DNA from: Mesostigma viride | Lineage: Eukaryota > Streptophyta > Mesostigmatophyceae > Mesostigmatales > Mesostigmataceae | Assembly: GCA_009746045.1 (NCBI GenBank) | Contig: RPFO01000085.1 | Location: 188,001 to 252,000, forward strand | DNA length: 64,000 nucleotides | Direction: 5' to 3' | Shown here: piece after piece, positions 19,447 to 32,100 of the stretch | Layout: every line of letters begins with the position of its first letter | Position numbering within the stretch: position 1 is the first letter of the stretch | Translations under genes and position numbers: made by a program | Notes under the pieces: model-generated | The model's input: only the letters and a program-made list of their open reading frames with translations | What the model was told of the DNA's origin: nothing | Databases searched by the model: none

Positions 19447-22400
19447 TCACTCTTCCGGGGTACCCATACAACATGTCGGGCATATGAATGGGCCATTCAC
19501 GCACGCCCCGCAGTACCGTGAGTCGGGCACCAAGCCGCCCCACCGCGTGTCGCACATGCCCTTGCCCCCAGGGAACATGTTCGGGATCAGCGGCGCCTCC
19601 TCGATAACACTGCACGCAGATGTCACGGGGTTATTCACGACGCCCGCCCCGACCGCTTTTTTTAGCCGCCGGCGCAGCGTCCCCATCAGCGCGGTGAAGG
19701 CATCGTGGCGGCCGTCCTCCCCCACCGTCCCAATGCTGCTCCACCGCATGAACATGGCCGCGCAGCCCAGCTCGCGCTGCATGGACGCAACGCGGTTGAC
19801 GTCCTTCATCGCCTCAGCTGCAAAGTCAAACAGTTTTGGGATGTCGGCCTCCTGAGGAGGCAGAGGGGTGGCAAGGAGGAATAGGGGGGGTGGCAAGGAG
19901 GAGTGGGAGGGGTGGCAAGGAGGAATAGGATGGCAGGGAATACGAGGGGTGGCAAGCAGTGCATGGTGTCCGATGGATTGTCGGGCCGTGGCATAGACAT
20001 GTTGCCAGAAAGCAGATAATAAAAAGGCAGGTACGGGCTTCCACGGGCTGGGTCTTCCGACTTCCAGATTTTCAGGCATGCGCTGGTTGCCTTATCAACC
20101 TATCATAAGTGTTATGAGGGGAGTCGCAAAAATGGTTCCAGAGGTGAAGTCATGACCACTATGTGTGTGATGTCACATTGAGATGCAAGCTCGCAAACGT
20201 CGTGAACTGCGTCGTAGGGATTACACGTGCCTTTCCAAACAGTTTCCGAAGAAGAAAACATGCAAACCACTGCCCCATACGTACCGTGAGCCGCAGCGAA
20301 AATGTGTCCCAAGGCAGCAACTCGTCGTACATCTGCGCCCGGTTGTCCTCGATAACGATGGGTATGCACCCCATCATGACGGACAACTGCGTGCGGCGGC
20401 CCCACCCCCCGCCCTTGCCGGGCAAACCCAGGCAAAACGTGCTCATGGCGTGATGCTCCCAGTACAGCTGGTCGTTGCCGGTGACGCGCGTGTTCACAAG
20501 CAGAAAGGACTCGTTGGAGCGGGGGCCAAAGTGGGCAAACACCTGCAGGGGCGGGGGAAGGAGGGGATGCGGTTAGGTTAGTCATGAGGGGATGAGTTTA
20601 GTCATGGGTGGGTGGTCGGTCGGTGGGTCGGTGGGTCGGTCGGTCGGTCGGTCGGTCGGTCGGTCGGTCGGTCGGTCGGTCGGTCGGTCGGTCGGTCGGT
20701 CGGTCGGTCGGTCGGTCGGTCGGTCCATCGGTCGGTCGGTCGGTCGGTCGGTCGGTCGGTCGGTCGGTCGGTCGGTCGGTCGGTCGGTCGGTCGGTCGGT
20801 CGGTCGGTCGGTCGGTCGGTCGGTCGGTCGGTCGGTCGGTCGGTCGGTCGGTCGGTCCATCGGTCGGTCGGTCCATCGGTCGGTCGGTCGGTCGGTCGGT
20901 CGGTCGGGTCGGTCGGTCGGTCGGTCGGTCGGTCGGTCGGTCGGTCGGTCGGTCGGTCGGTCGGTCGGTCGGTCGGTCGGTCGGTCGGTCGGTCGGTCGG
21001 TCGGTCGGTCGGTCGGTCGGTCGGTCGGTCGGTCGGTCGGTCGGTCGGTCGGTCGGTCGGTCGGTCGGTCGGTCGGTCGGTCCATCGGTCGGTCGGTCCA
21101 TCGGTCGGTCGGTCGGTCGGTCGGTCGGTCGGTCGGTCCATCGGTCGGTCGGTCGGTCGGTCGGTCGTCGGTCGGTCGGTCGGTCGGTCGGTCGGTCGGT
21201 CGGTCGGTCGGTCGGTCGGTCGGTCGGTCGGTCGGTCGGTCGGTCGGTCGGTCGGTCGGTCGGTCGGTCGGTCGGTCGGTCGGTCGGTCGGTCGGTCGGT
21301 CGGTCGGTCGGTCGGTCGGTCGGTCGGTCGGTCGGTGGGGCAGGTCGGCTGGCATGGACACCCCCGTCCACCAACATGTGAGGAGGACACCAACACTAAG
21401 GGATGTGAGGACATTATCACATAGCAGGCATGCAGGGACAGCTAGACGTGCTTTTGGACGCATGCATGACCGAATATGCTAGGACACTAAGTGGGCATGA
21501 ATAGACCGTGGCACGATAGGCATGCTTGGGCAGTATCAAAAGGGGCATGCATAGACCGTGGCACGATGGACATGGGCACTACATGCATTGGCGTGCATGG
21601 ACACCAAGAAGGGTGCAACGGACGTGGGAGAAGGCGACAGGTTGCATGTACGTACACCGTGCATCAGGCAGCAGTGGCTACCGAAACCGTCGCACGCATC
21701 GCACTGATAGAGCAGATGAGTAGCAGCCAGGTCGCAAGCACAGCACAAACAAATCGTGACTGAACAGCATTAACAAATCCTGACATTGTTTGTGTGTCAC
21801 TGGAGCTGGCCACGTGCACCGGCTGCGTGACGAGGAACACGCCAGGAAGCACATGAAGGAGCGTACGGTAGCACATAAATGAGCGCCCGCACGGATGTAT
21901 TCCCCAGCCGGCCGTTATGTTACAAAGACAAGCCATGCACAATGGCGCACACCTGGTTGCGCGGCTGCTTGATGTGGTAGGGCTTTTCGTCCGGGTACAC
22001 GAAACCGGAGAAGTAGAGGACGTTCTTGCGGGGACCCACGCCCGCGCCGTCTGTGAACGACTGTGCGCGGTAGTACGGCGACACCGTGTTGAAGCCAGTC
22101 TCGCTGTCTGTGGGGGGCACCAGGATGTCTTGGAAGGGGAGAAAGTTGGGCGTCTGCAGGGGTTTCTCGTGCTTGGGAGGCTTGCCAGGTTTCGGTGGGG
22201 GGGGGGCTCGGACGCGCTCACTGTACGGCCCATATGCTGAAGGAACACCATACGGCTCCGGACCTGGGGGAGGGGGAGGGGGGGGGAGGGGGAGGGGAGG
22301 GGGGGGAGGGGGAGGGGAGAGGGAGGGGAGGGGAGGGGAGGGGGAGGGGAGGGGAGGGGGAGGGGGAGGGGAGGGGAGGGGGAGGGGGAGGGGGAGGGGG

Positions 22401-23144
22401 AGGGGAGGGGGAGGGGGAGGGGGAGGGGAGGGGGAGGGGAGGGGAGGGGGAGGGGGAGGGGAGGGGGAGGGGAGGGGGGAGGGGGAGGGAGGGGGAGGGG
22501 AGGGGGAGGGGGAGGGAGGGAGGGGAGGGGGAGGGGAGGGGAGGGGGAGGGGGAGGGGAGGGGGAGGGGAGGGGGAGGGGAGGGGAGGGGAGGGGGAGGG
22601 GAGGGGGAGGGGGAGGGGAGGGGGAGGGGAGGGGGAGGGGAAGGGGAGGGGGAGGGGGAGGGGAGGGGGCGGAAGAATGGGGGCAGATTTAACAGAAGGC
22701 AGGCAAGCTATAGAGTAGACAGAGTGAGGGCATGCGCATCTGCAGGCATGTGCGCGATGCAAACCCAGACACGTGCGCGTGCAGAGAGGCCATCCCTGCG
22801 CTACTGCGAACAAGAGGTGCATGAAGAAAGGTGGCCAAAGCAAGGGGACTTGAAACAAGAGGGTTTAAGGGGAAAGAAAACAAGCGGAGCGGCGCACCCA
22901 GTCCGGTATAACAAAGTTGCTGAAGTATTTGGAGGCGCCGCCGTCATGCTGGAGCACCATCAGATGGTCAGGGTGCCGCTCGCGGTTGTAGTAGGGGTAC
23001 TCGGTCTTCAGGTACTCCAGCACCGGTATGCGGTCCATGGACGACTCGCCGTACGCGGGCACGTAAAAGTAGTCGGCTTCTTCGGGGTCGAGCGTGCGGT
23101 AGCGGGAGCAGAGGAGGCGAGCGTGCAGCTGCCAAGACAGGTGC
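19447..23144 (-). CDS. GT47 exons coding the catalytic domain
   Basis: Exon 23144-22898 starts after CCACAG and gives HLSWQLHARLLCSRY, DYFYVPAYGESSM, HPDHLMVLQHDGG and FVIPDW. Exon 22153-21953 gives TPNFLPFQDILVPP, SPYYRAQSF and KNVLYFSGFVYPDE. Exon 20542-20285 gives VFAHFGPRSNESF, FCLGLPGKGGGWGRR, GCIPIVIEDN and LLPWDTFSLRL, the nucleotide-sugar binding half of GT47. Exon 19851-19447 gives EADIPKLFDFAAEAM and the C-terminal tail with several Cys residues (YCGACVNGPFICPTCC). All internal junctions are phase 0. Confidence 0.88.
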
Positions 23145-26100
23145 CTGTGGACAGAATCAGGGGTTGGGTGGCATCAAAGCTGGGGGACATGAGAGTCGAG
23201 CGGCCCTCCAAAAATCCCCCCGCCTCAGTCCACGGATTGCTAGCATCAGGGAAGTAGAACTAAGATACAGGGCAGGAGAACAGGGCAGTGGGATATGGAA
23301 AAAAATAATTAGCATTATCACAGCATTCTCATGCGACATGGATAGACACCCCTGAATATCGACGAGACGTCTCGTAGCATCCGCTGGCGTTGCTTGGATG
23401 AGGCATCCTTTACAGGCATGTCGAGGATACGTCTTCTACGAGCTACCTTTACAGTTTATACTAATTTATAGTTTATTTGCTACTATGTATATGTGTATGG
23501 AAAGAAACAATTGCGGATCATTGCCTGCCTAGCTTGCTTAAGGCATGGCCCGCCGACACACAAGCTGACATCATCCTAAATTAATTAACACCGGCATGCG
23601 TCACACACCGGCCTGAACAGTGCTGAAAACGCCACTACAAACAGCGTGGCCACGCACCCCCAGGCTAGTGCGTTAACCGTACAGGTAGTTGTACAAGGTT
23701 CCCAAGACTGACAACCATAAAACGCGCCCATCGACCCCTTGGGCCGGTCCGAATCCACTATACAATAATTAATCACGACTCACTAAATAACCCAAATCAG
23801 CCAAAGATTCGGTAAGCAACCAGCCGACCCTACAGGTCCCCACCTAACCTCAGCTGGTGCAACCAAACACGAATCTTTGCAAATGAAGTCGTATAAAACC
23901 TACAATTAATTTTCTCGGACCACTAATTAATAGCCACCGACCCTTATAAACAACCGGGTCATCCAAGGAAAATTCGGGCGAGCAGGAAACCCTTTGTACA
24001 GATCGAATTAGTCAGCCCATGTCGCAGACAGCCTTCCACATCCAGGCCAAGGCATGGCGGCCTTATCTTTCCCGCATGCGTTAATTAAACTATATTCAGA
24101 GAAAACCGATTAAGATCACTCAGCTCCCAAGAAGACCAGCATTTGATTGAATACAATAAGTGGAGCCCTGCCACAAATGCAGCAGTTAACAGTGGCCTTA
24201 AGGTTTCTCAATCCGCACGCGGAAGCAAGAAGCCTCCACCCAATTACCCCCCCTGGCGCCAACCCCATTGCGCCGATTAAACTCATGACCACCGTGCGCG
24301 AAAGAGCGTGTCGCAACATCTTAAATGGCGACTCAGCCCGCGCTAGGCTATATTAACCCCCGCAGGGGCCCGCTGGTTACAATGCGACACAAGCCGGTGA
24401 CCACCCCAAAAGCAAGCCCTCAAAAAGAGCCAGCATTTCGCAATTCCGGAACCGTCCAAAAAGGAAAGAGGTTTTACGACACCATAATAGACTGAGCCGC
24501 GCAGCAGGTGCTGAGACGAAAAGAAACGACAAAGGTCTGGCGTAGCCTCGCCTCCCTGAGACGCCCTCCCCAACTCGAGTCTCGCAATAGGGAAATTTCT
24601 AGCTTCGGAGCGCAACTCTCGCGCGGCTCCTATTGTCCCCAACCACCCCTCCTCGGCAGGGGCAGCTGGACAACTGACCTGCCGCCACAAAAAATATTTT
24701 ATGACAAAAAAAGGTCGTTGCTGACAGGAACCTGGTTCGGGACCTTTTGAGTCCAGGTCACGTCCCACGCACCATCGCAAGGTGGCAAGCCTGCGATGTG
24801 ACACTAGAGCTGTTTTAGAACCTTATAAACAGCTCCGCCGAAGCTGGCCAAACCGCCGGAGTAGCGCCCCATCCTTCGCCCATGTCAAAAAGACCCGCAG
24901 CCGGGGAAAACGACATGGGGGTAAATTTAAATTTTCTTTCCGTTGCACGACCAACTATACTATGCTTGGTCGAACAACTTAGCGGTTGTGCCACCATCTG
25001 CCTCGGCTACAAGACAGATGCAACCCGCGCTAGAATGTGCAATTTTGCACAGGCGGCCATTGCCGCCATTGTGAAAGAAACAATTGCGGATCATTGCCTG
25101 CCTAGCTTGCTTAAGGCATGGCCCGCCGACACACAAGCTGACATCATCCTAAATTAATTAACACCGGCATGCGTCACACACCGGCCTGAACAGTGCTGAA
25201 AACGCCACTACAAACAGCGTGGCCACGCACCCCCAGGCTAGTGCGTTAACCGTACAGGTAGTTGTACAAGGTTCCCAAGACTGACAACCATAAAACGCGC
25301 CCATCGACCCCTTGGGCCGGTCCGAATCCACTATACAATAATTAATCACGACTCACTAAATAACCCAAATCAGCCAAAGATTCGGTAAGCAACCAGCCGA
25401 CCCTACAGGTCCCCACCTAACCTCAGCTGGTGCAACCAAACACGAATCTTTGCAAATGAAGTCGTATAAAACCTACAATTAATTTTCTCGGACCACTAAT
25501 TAATAGCCACCGACCCTTATAAACAACCGGGTCATCCAAGGAAAATTCGGGCGAGCAGGAAACCCTTTGTACAGATCGAATTAGTCAGCCCATGTCGCAG
25601 ACAGCCTTCCACATCCAGGCCAAGGCATGGCGGCCTTATCTTTCCCGCATGCGTTAATTAAACTATATTCAGAGAAAACCGATTCTCTACCAGCACGAGA
25701 CATCTCATGGGCGCCAGACGTCTCAACGTGGTCATCACAGCTGGCATGCGACTTGGGGAAAAATGGGAGAATATCTTTCTTCGGCAACTGTCAATAAGCT
25801 ATGATGCAATGGGAGCACCGCGTCCCCCGTCCGAGCGCATGTCTCCCCCATGATCGGTCTAGCACTTGGTAAAAGAAGAACGACAATGACTTGGTAGCAC
25901 GAGCACTGCTCCCTCCAGTGCTGCCTCCCCCATGATCGGTCTAGCACTTGGTAAAAGAAGAACGACAATGACTTGGTAGCACGAGCACTGCTCCCTCCAG
26001 TGCTGCCTTGTCCCCTCTGTGCATTGGCATGCCTGGCCCAAGGGGGAGGCCCCAGGGTGCAGGCGACCCACCTCCCGTTGAACCCAGATTCGATTGTACA

Positions 26101-29100
26101 CAGGGGCAGAGGGCTTGCAAGAGAAGGGGCTTGGGACGAGGAAGCACATGCAAGAGAAGGGGCTTGGGACGAGGAAGCACATGCAAGAGAAGGGGCTTGG
26201 GACGAGGAAGCACATGCAAGAGAAGGGGCTTGGGACGAGGAAGCACATGCAAGAGAAGGGGCTTGGGACGAGGAAGCACATGCTATGGGCGGTGGAGAGG
26301 GAACACGTGCGATGGAGAGGGAACACGTGCGGTGGAGAGGGAACACGTGCGGTGGAGAGGGAACACGTGCGGTGGAGAGGGAACACGTGCGGTGGAGAGG
26401 GAACACGTGCGGTGGAGAGGGAACACGTGCGGTGGAGAGGGAACACGTGCGGTGGAGAGGGAACACGTGCGGTGGAGAGGGAACACGTGCGATGGAGAGG
26501 GAACACGTGCGGTGGAGAGGGAACACGTGCGGTGGAGAGGGAACACGTGCGGTGGAGAGGGAACACGTGCGATGGAGAGGGAACACGTGCGGTGGAGAGG
26601 GAACACGTGCGGTGGAGAGGGAACACGTGCGGTGGAGAGGGAACACGTGCGGTGGAGAGGGAACACGTGCGGTGGAGAGGGAACACGTGCGATGGAGAGG
26701 GAACACGTGCGGTGGAGAGGGAACACGTGCGGTGGAGAGGGAACACGTGCGGTGGAGAGGGAACACGTGCGGTGGAGAGGGAACACGTGCGGTGGAGAGG
26801 GAACACGTGCGGTGGAGAGGGAACACGTGCGGTGGAGAGGGAACACGTGCGGTGGAGAGGGAACACGTGCGGTGGAGAGGGAACACGTGCGGTGGAGAGG
26901 GAACACGTGCGGTGGAGAGGGAACACGTGCGGTGGAGAGGGAACACGTGCGATGGAGAGGGAACACGTGCGGTGGAGAGGGAACACGTGCGGTGGAGAGG
27001 GAACACGTGCGGTGGAGAGGGAACACGTGCGGTGGAGAGGGAACACGTGCGGTGGAGAGGGAACACGTGCGGTGGAGAGGGAACACGTGCGATGGAGAGG
27101 GAACACGTGCGGTGGAGAGGGAACACGTGCGGTGGAGAGGGAACACGTGCGATGGAGAGGGAACACGTGCGGTGGAGAGGGAACACGTGCGATGGAGAGG
27201 GAACACGTGCGATGGAGAGGGAACACGTGCGGTGGAGAGGGAACACGTGCGATGGAGAGGGAACACGTGCGGTGGAGAGGGAACACGTGCGGTGGAGAGG
27301 GAACACGTGCGGTGGAGAGGGAACACGTGCGGTGGAGAGGGAACACGTGCGGTGGAGAGGGAACACGTGCGGTGGAGAGGGAACACGTGCGGTGGAGAGG
27401 GAACACGTGCGATGGAGAGGGAACACGTGCGGTGGAGAGGGAACACGTGCGATGGAGAGGGAACACGTGCGGTGGAGAGGGAACACGTGCGGTGGAGAGG
27501 GAACACGTGCGGTGGAGAGGGAACACGTGCGATGGAGAGGGAACACGTGCGGTGGAGAGGGAACACGTGCGTGGAGAGGGAACACGTGCGGTGGAGAGGG
27601 AACACGTGCGGTGGAGAGGGAACACGTGCGGTGGAGAGGGAACACGTGCGGTGGAGAGGGAACACGTGCGGTGGAGAGGGAACACGTGCGGTGGAGAGGG
27701 AACACGTGCGGTGGAGAGGGAACACGTGCGGTGGAGAGGGAACACGTGCGGTGGAGAGGGAACACGTGCGGTGGAGAGGGAACACGTGCGGTGGAGAGGG
27801 AACACGTGCGGTGGAGAGGGAACACGTGCGGTGGAGAGGGAACACGTGCGGTGGAGAGGGAACACGTGCGGTGGAGAGGGAACACGTGCGGTGGAGAGGG
27901 AACACGTGCGGTGGAGAGGGAACACGTGCGGTGGAGAGGGAACACGTGCGATGGAGAGGGAACACGTGCGGTGGAGAGGGAACACGTGCGGTGGAGAGGG
28001 AACACGTGCGGTGGAGAGGGAACACGTGCGGTGGAGAGGGAACACGTGCGGTGGAGAGGGAACACGTGCGGTGGAGAGGGAACACGTGCGGTGGAGAGGG
28101 AACACGTGCGGTGGAGAGGGAACACGTGCGGTGGAGAGGGAACACGTGCGGTGGAGAGGGAACACGTGCGGTGGAGAGGGAACACGTGCGGTGGAGAGGG
28201 AACACGTGCGGTGGAGAGGGAACACGTGCGGTGGAGAGGGAACACGTGCGGTGGAGAGGGAACACGTGCGGTGGAGAGGGAACACGTGCGGTGGAGAGGG
28301 AACACGTGCGGTGGAGAGGGAACACGTGCGGTGGAGAGGGAACACGTGCGGTGGAGAGGGAACACGTGCGGTGGAGAGGGAACACGTGCGGTGGAGAGGG
28401 AACACGTGCGGTGGAGAGGGAACACGTGCGGTGGAGAGGGAACACGTGCGGTGGAGAGGGAACACGTGCGGTGGAGAGGGAACACGTGCGGTGGAGAGGG
28501 AACACGTGCGGTGGAGAGGGAACACGTGCGGTGGAGAGGGAACACGTGCGGTGGAGAGGGAACACGTGCGGTGGAGAGGGAACACGTGCGGTGGAGAGGG
28601 AACACGTGCGGTGGAGAGGGAACACGTGCGGTGGAGAGGGAACACGTGCGGTGGAGAGGGAACACGTGCGGTGGAGAGGGAACACGTGCGGTGGAGAGGG
28701 AACACGTGCGGTGGAGAGGGAACACGTGCGGTGGAGAGGGAACACGTGCGGTGGAGAGGGAACACGTGCGGTGGAGAGGGAACACGTGCGGTGGAGAGGG
28801 AACACGTGCGGTGGAGAGGGAACACGTGCGGTGGAGAGGGAACACGTGCGGTGGAGAGGGAACACGTGCGGTGGAGAGGGAACACGTGCGGTGGAGAGGG
28901 AACACGTGCGGTGGAGAGGGAACACGTGCGGTGGAGAGGGAACACGTGCGGTGGAGAGGGAACACGTGCGGTGGAGAGGGAACACGTGCGGTGGAGAGGG
29001 AACACGTGCGGTGGAGAGGGAACACGTGCGGTGGAGAGGGAACACGTGCGGTGGAGAGGGAACACGTGCGGTGGAGAGGGAACACGTGCGGTGGAGAGGG

Positions 29101-32100
29101 AACACGTGCGGTGGAGAGGGAACACGTGCGGTGGAGAGGGAACACGTGCGGTGGAGAGGGAACACGTGCGGTGGAGAGGGAACACGTGCGGTGGAGAGGG
29201 AACACGTGCGGTGGAGAGGGAACACGTGCGGTGGAGAGGGAACACGTGCGGTGGAGAGGGAACACGTGCGGTGGAGAGGGAACACGTGCGGTGGAGAGGG
29301 AACACGTGCGGTGGAGAGGGAACACGTGCGGTGGAGAGGGAACACGTGCGGTGGAGAGGGAACACGTGCGGTGGAGAGGGAACACGTGCGGTGGAGAGGG
29401 AACACGTGCGGTGGAGAGGGAACACGTGCGGTGGAGAGGGAACACGTGCGGTGGAGAGGGAACACGTGCGGTGGAGAGGGAACACGTGCGGTGGAGAGGG
29501 AACACGTGCGGTGGAGAGGGAACACGTGCGGTGGAGAGGGAACACGTGCGGTGGAGAGGGAACACGTGCGGTGGAGAGGGAACACGTGCGGTGGAGAGGG
29601 AACACGTGCGGTGGAGAGGGAACACGTGCGTGCGGTGGAGAGGGAACACGTGCGGTGGAGAGGGAACACGTGCGGTGGAGAGGGAACACGTGCGGTGGAG
29701 AGGGAACACGTGCGGTGGAGAGGGAACACGTGCGGTGGAGAGGGAACACGTGCGGTGGAGAGGGAACACGTGCGGTGGAGAGGGAACACGTGCGGTGGAG
29801 AGGGAACACGTGCGGTGGAGAGGGAACACGTGCGGTGGAGAGGGAACACGTGCGGTGGAGAGGGAACACGTGCGGTGGAGAGGGAACACGTGCGGTGGAG
29901 AGGGAACACGTGCGGTGGAGAGGGAACACGTGCGGTGGAGAGGGAACACGTGCGGTGGAGAGGGAACACGTGCGGTGGAGAGGGAACACGTGCGGTGGAG
30001 AGGGAACACGTGCGGTGGAGAGGGAACACGTGCGGTGGAGAGGGAACACGTGCGGTGGAGAGGGAACACGTGCGGTGGAGAGGGAACACGTGCGGTGGAG
30101 AGGGAACACGTGCGGTGGAGAGGGAACACGTGCGGTGGAGAGGGAACACGTGCGGTGGAGAGGGAACACGTGCGGTGGAGAGGGAACACGTGCGGTGGAG
30201 AGGGAACACGTGCGGTGGAGAGGGAACACGTGCGGTGGAGAGGGAACACGTGCGGTGGAGAGGGAACACGTGCGGTGGAGAGGGAACACGTGCGGTGGAG
30301 AGGGAACACGTGCGGTGGAGAGGGAACACGTGCGGTGGAGAGGGAACACGTGCGGTGGAGAGGGAACACGTGCGGTGGAGAGGGAACACGTGCGGTGGAG
30401 AGGGAACACGTGCGGTGGAGAGGGAACACGTGCGGTGGAGAGGGAACACGTGCGGTGGAGAGGGAACACGTGCGGTGGAGAGGGAACACGTGCGGTGGAG
30501 AGGGAACACGTGCGGTGGAGAGGGAACACGTGCGGTGGAGAGGGAACACGTGCGGTGGAGAGGGAACACGTGCGGTGGAGAGGGAACACGTGCGGTGGAG
30601 AGGGAACACGTGCGGTGGAGAGGGAACACGTGCGGTGGAGAGGGAACACGTGCGGTGGAGAGGGAACACGTGCGGTGGAGAGGGAACACGTGCGGTGGAG
30701 AGGGAACACGTGCGGTGGAGAGGGAACACGTGCGGTGGAGAGGGAACACGTGCGGTGGAGAGGGAACACGTGCGGTGGAGAGGGAACACGTGCGGTGGAG
30801 AGGGAACACGTGCGGTGGAGAGGGAACACGTGCGGTGGAGAGGGAACACGTGCGGTGGAGAGGGAACACGTGCGGTGGAGAGGGAACACGTGCGGTGGAG
30901 AGGGAACACGTGCGGTGGAGAGGGAACACGTGCGGTGGAGAGGGAACACGTGCGGTGGAGAGGGAACACGTGCGGTGGAGAGGGAACACGTGCGGTGGAG
31001 AGGGAACACGTGCGGTGGAGAGGGAACACGTGCGGTGGAGAGGGAACACGTGCGGTGGAGAGGGAACACGTGCGGTGGAGAGGGAACACGTGCGGTGGAG
31101 AGGGAACACGTGCGGTGGAGAGGGAACACGTGCGGTGGAGAGGGAACACGTGCGGTGGAGAGGGAACACGTGCGGTGGAGAGGGAACACGTGCGGTGGAG
31201 AGGGAACACGTGCGGTGGAGAGGGAACACGTGCGGTGGAGAGGGAACACGTGCGGTGGAGAGGGAACACGTGCGGTGGAGAGGGAACACGTGCGGTGGAG
31301 AGGGAACACGTGCGGTGGAGAGGGAACACGTGCGGTGGAGAGGGAACACGTGCGGTGGAGAGGGAACACGTGCGGTGGAGAGGGAACACGTGCGGTGGAG
31401 AGGGAACACGTGCGGTGGAGAGGGAACACGTGCGGTGGAGAGGGAACACGTGCGGTGGAGAGGGAACACGTGCGGTGGAGAGGGAACACGTGCGGTGGAG
31501 AGGGAACACGTGCGGTGGAGAGGGAACACGTGCGGTGGAGAGGGAACACGTGCGGTGGAGAGGGAACACGTGCGGTGGAGAGGGAACACGTGCGGTGGAG
31601 AGGGAACACGTGCGGTGGAGAGGGAACACGTGCGGTGGAGAGGGAACACGTGCGGTGGAGAGGGAACACGTGCGGTGGAGAGGGAACACGTGCGGTGGAG
31701 AGGGAACACGTGCGGTGGAGAGGGAACACGTGCGGTGGAGAGGGAACACGTGCGGTGGAGAGGGAACACGTGCGGTGGAGAGGGAACACGTGCGGTGGAG
31801 AGGGAACACGTGCGGTGGAGAGGGAACACGTGCGGTGGAGAGGGAACACGTGCGGTGGAGAGGGAACACGTGCGGTGGAGAGGGAACACGTGCGGTGGAG
31901 AGGGAACACGTGCGGTGGAGAGGGAACACGTGCGGTGGAGAGGGAACACGTGCGGTGGAGAGGGAACACGTGCGGTGGAGAGGGAACACGTGCGGTGGAG
32001 AGGGAACACGTGCGGTGGAGAGGGAACACGTGCGGTGGAGAGGGAACACGTGCGGTGGAGAGGGAACACGTGCGGTGGAGAGGGAACACGTGCGGTGGAG

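Larger units (their letters stand above)
23500..25684 (+). mobile_element. Second split-repeat/LTR-like element with 612-bp direct repeats
   Basis: 23500-24111 and 25073-25684 match without a visible indel, at a constant offset of 1573, and flank 961 bp. The repeat ends TTCAGAGAAAACCGATT, as repeat A of the 10947-14738 element does. The internal part starts with CCAGCATTTGATTGAATACA and ACAATAAGTGG, matching repeat B there. It is therefore a relative. An outer B copy is not found left of 23500, so the left end may be lost. No recombinase or RT frame is seen. It lies in the large GT47 intron. Confidence 0.75.

Noticed and set aside
18474-21482. PTDRPTDR and SVGRSVGR repeat proteins
   Set aside because: Translation of tetranucleotide arrays in intron and flank; open on both strands equally.
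22195-22718. Gly/Arg/Glu-rich protein on the plus strand at 22.2-22.7 kb
   Set aside because: It comes from the GGGGA intron repeat, antisense to GT47 exons.
23500-25684. Ordinary LTR retrotransposon
   Set aside because: Ends are not TG...CA, no primer-binding site or 5-bp duplication is visible, and the repeat ends match the split-repeat element. LTR origin is kept only as the alternative.
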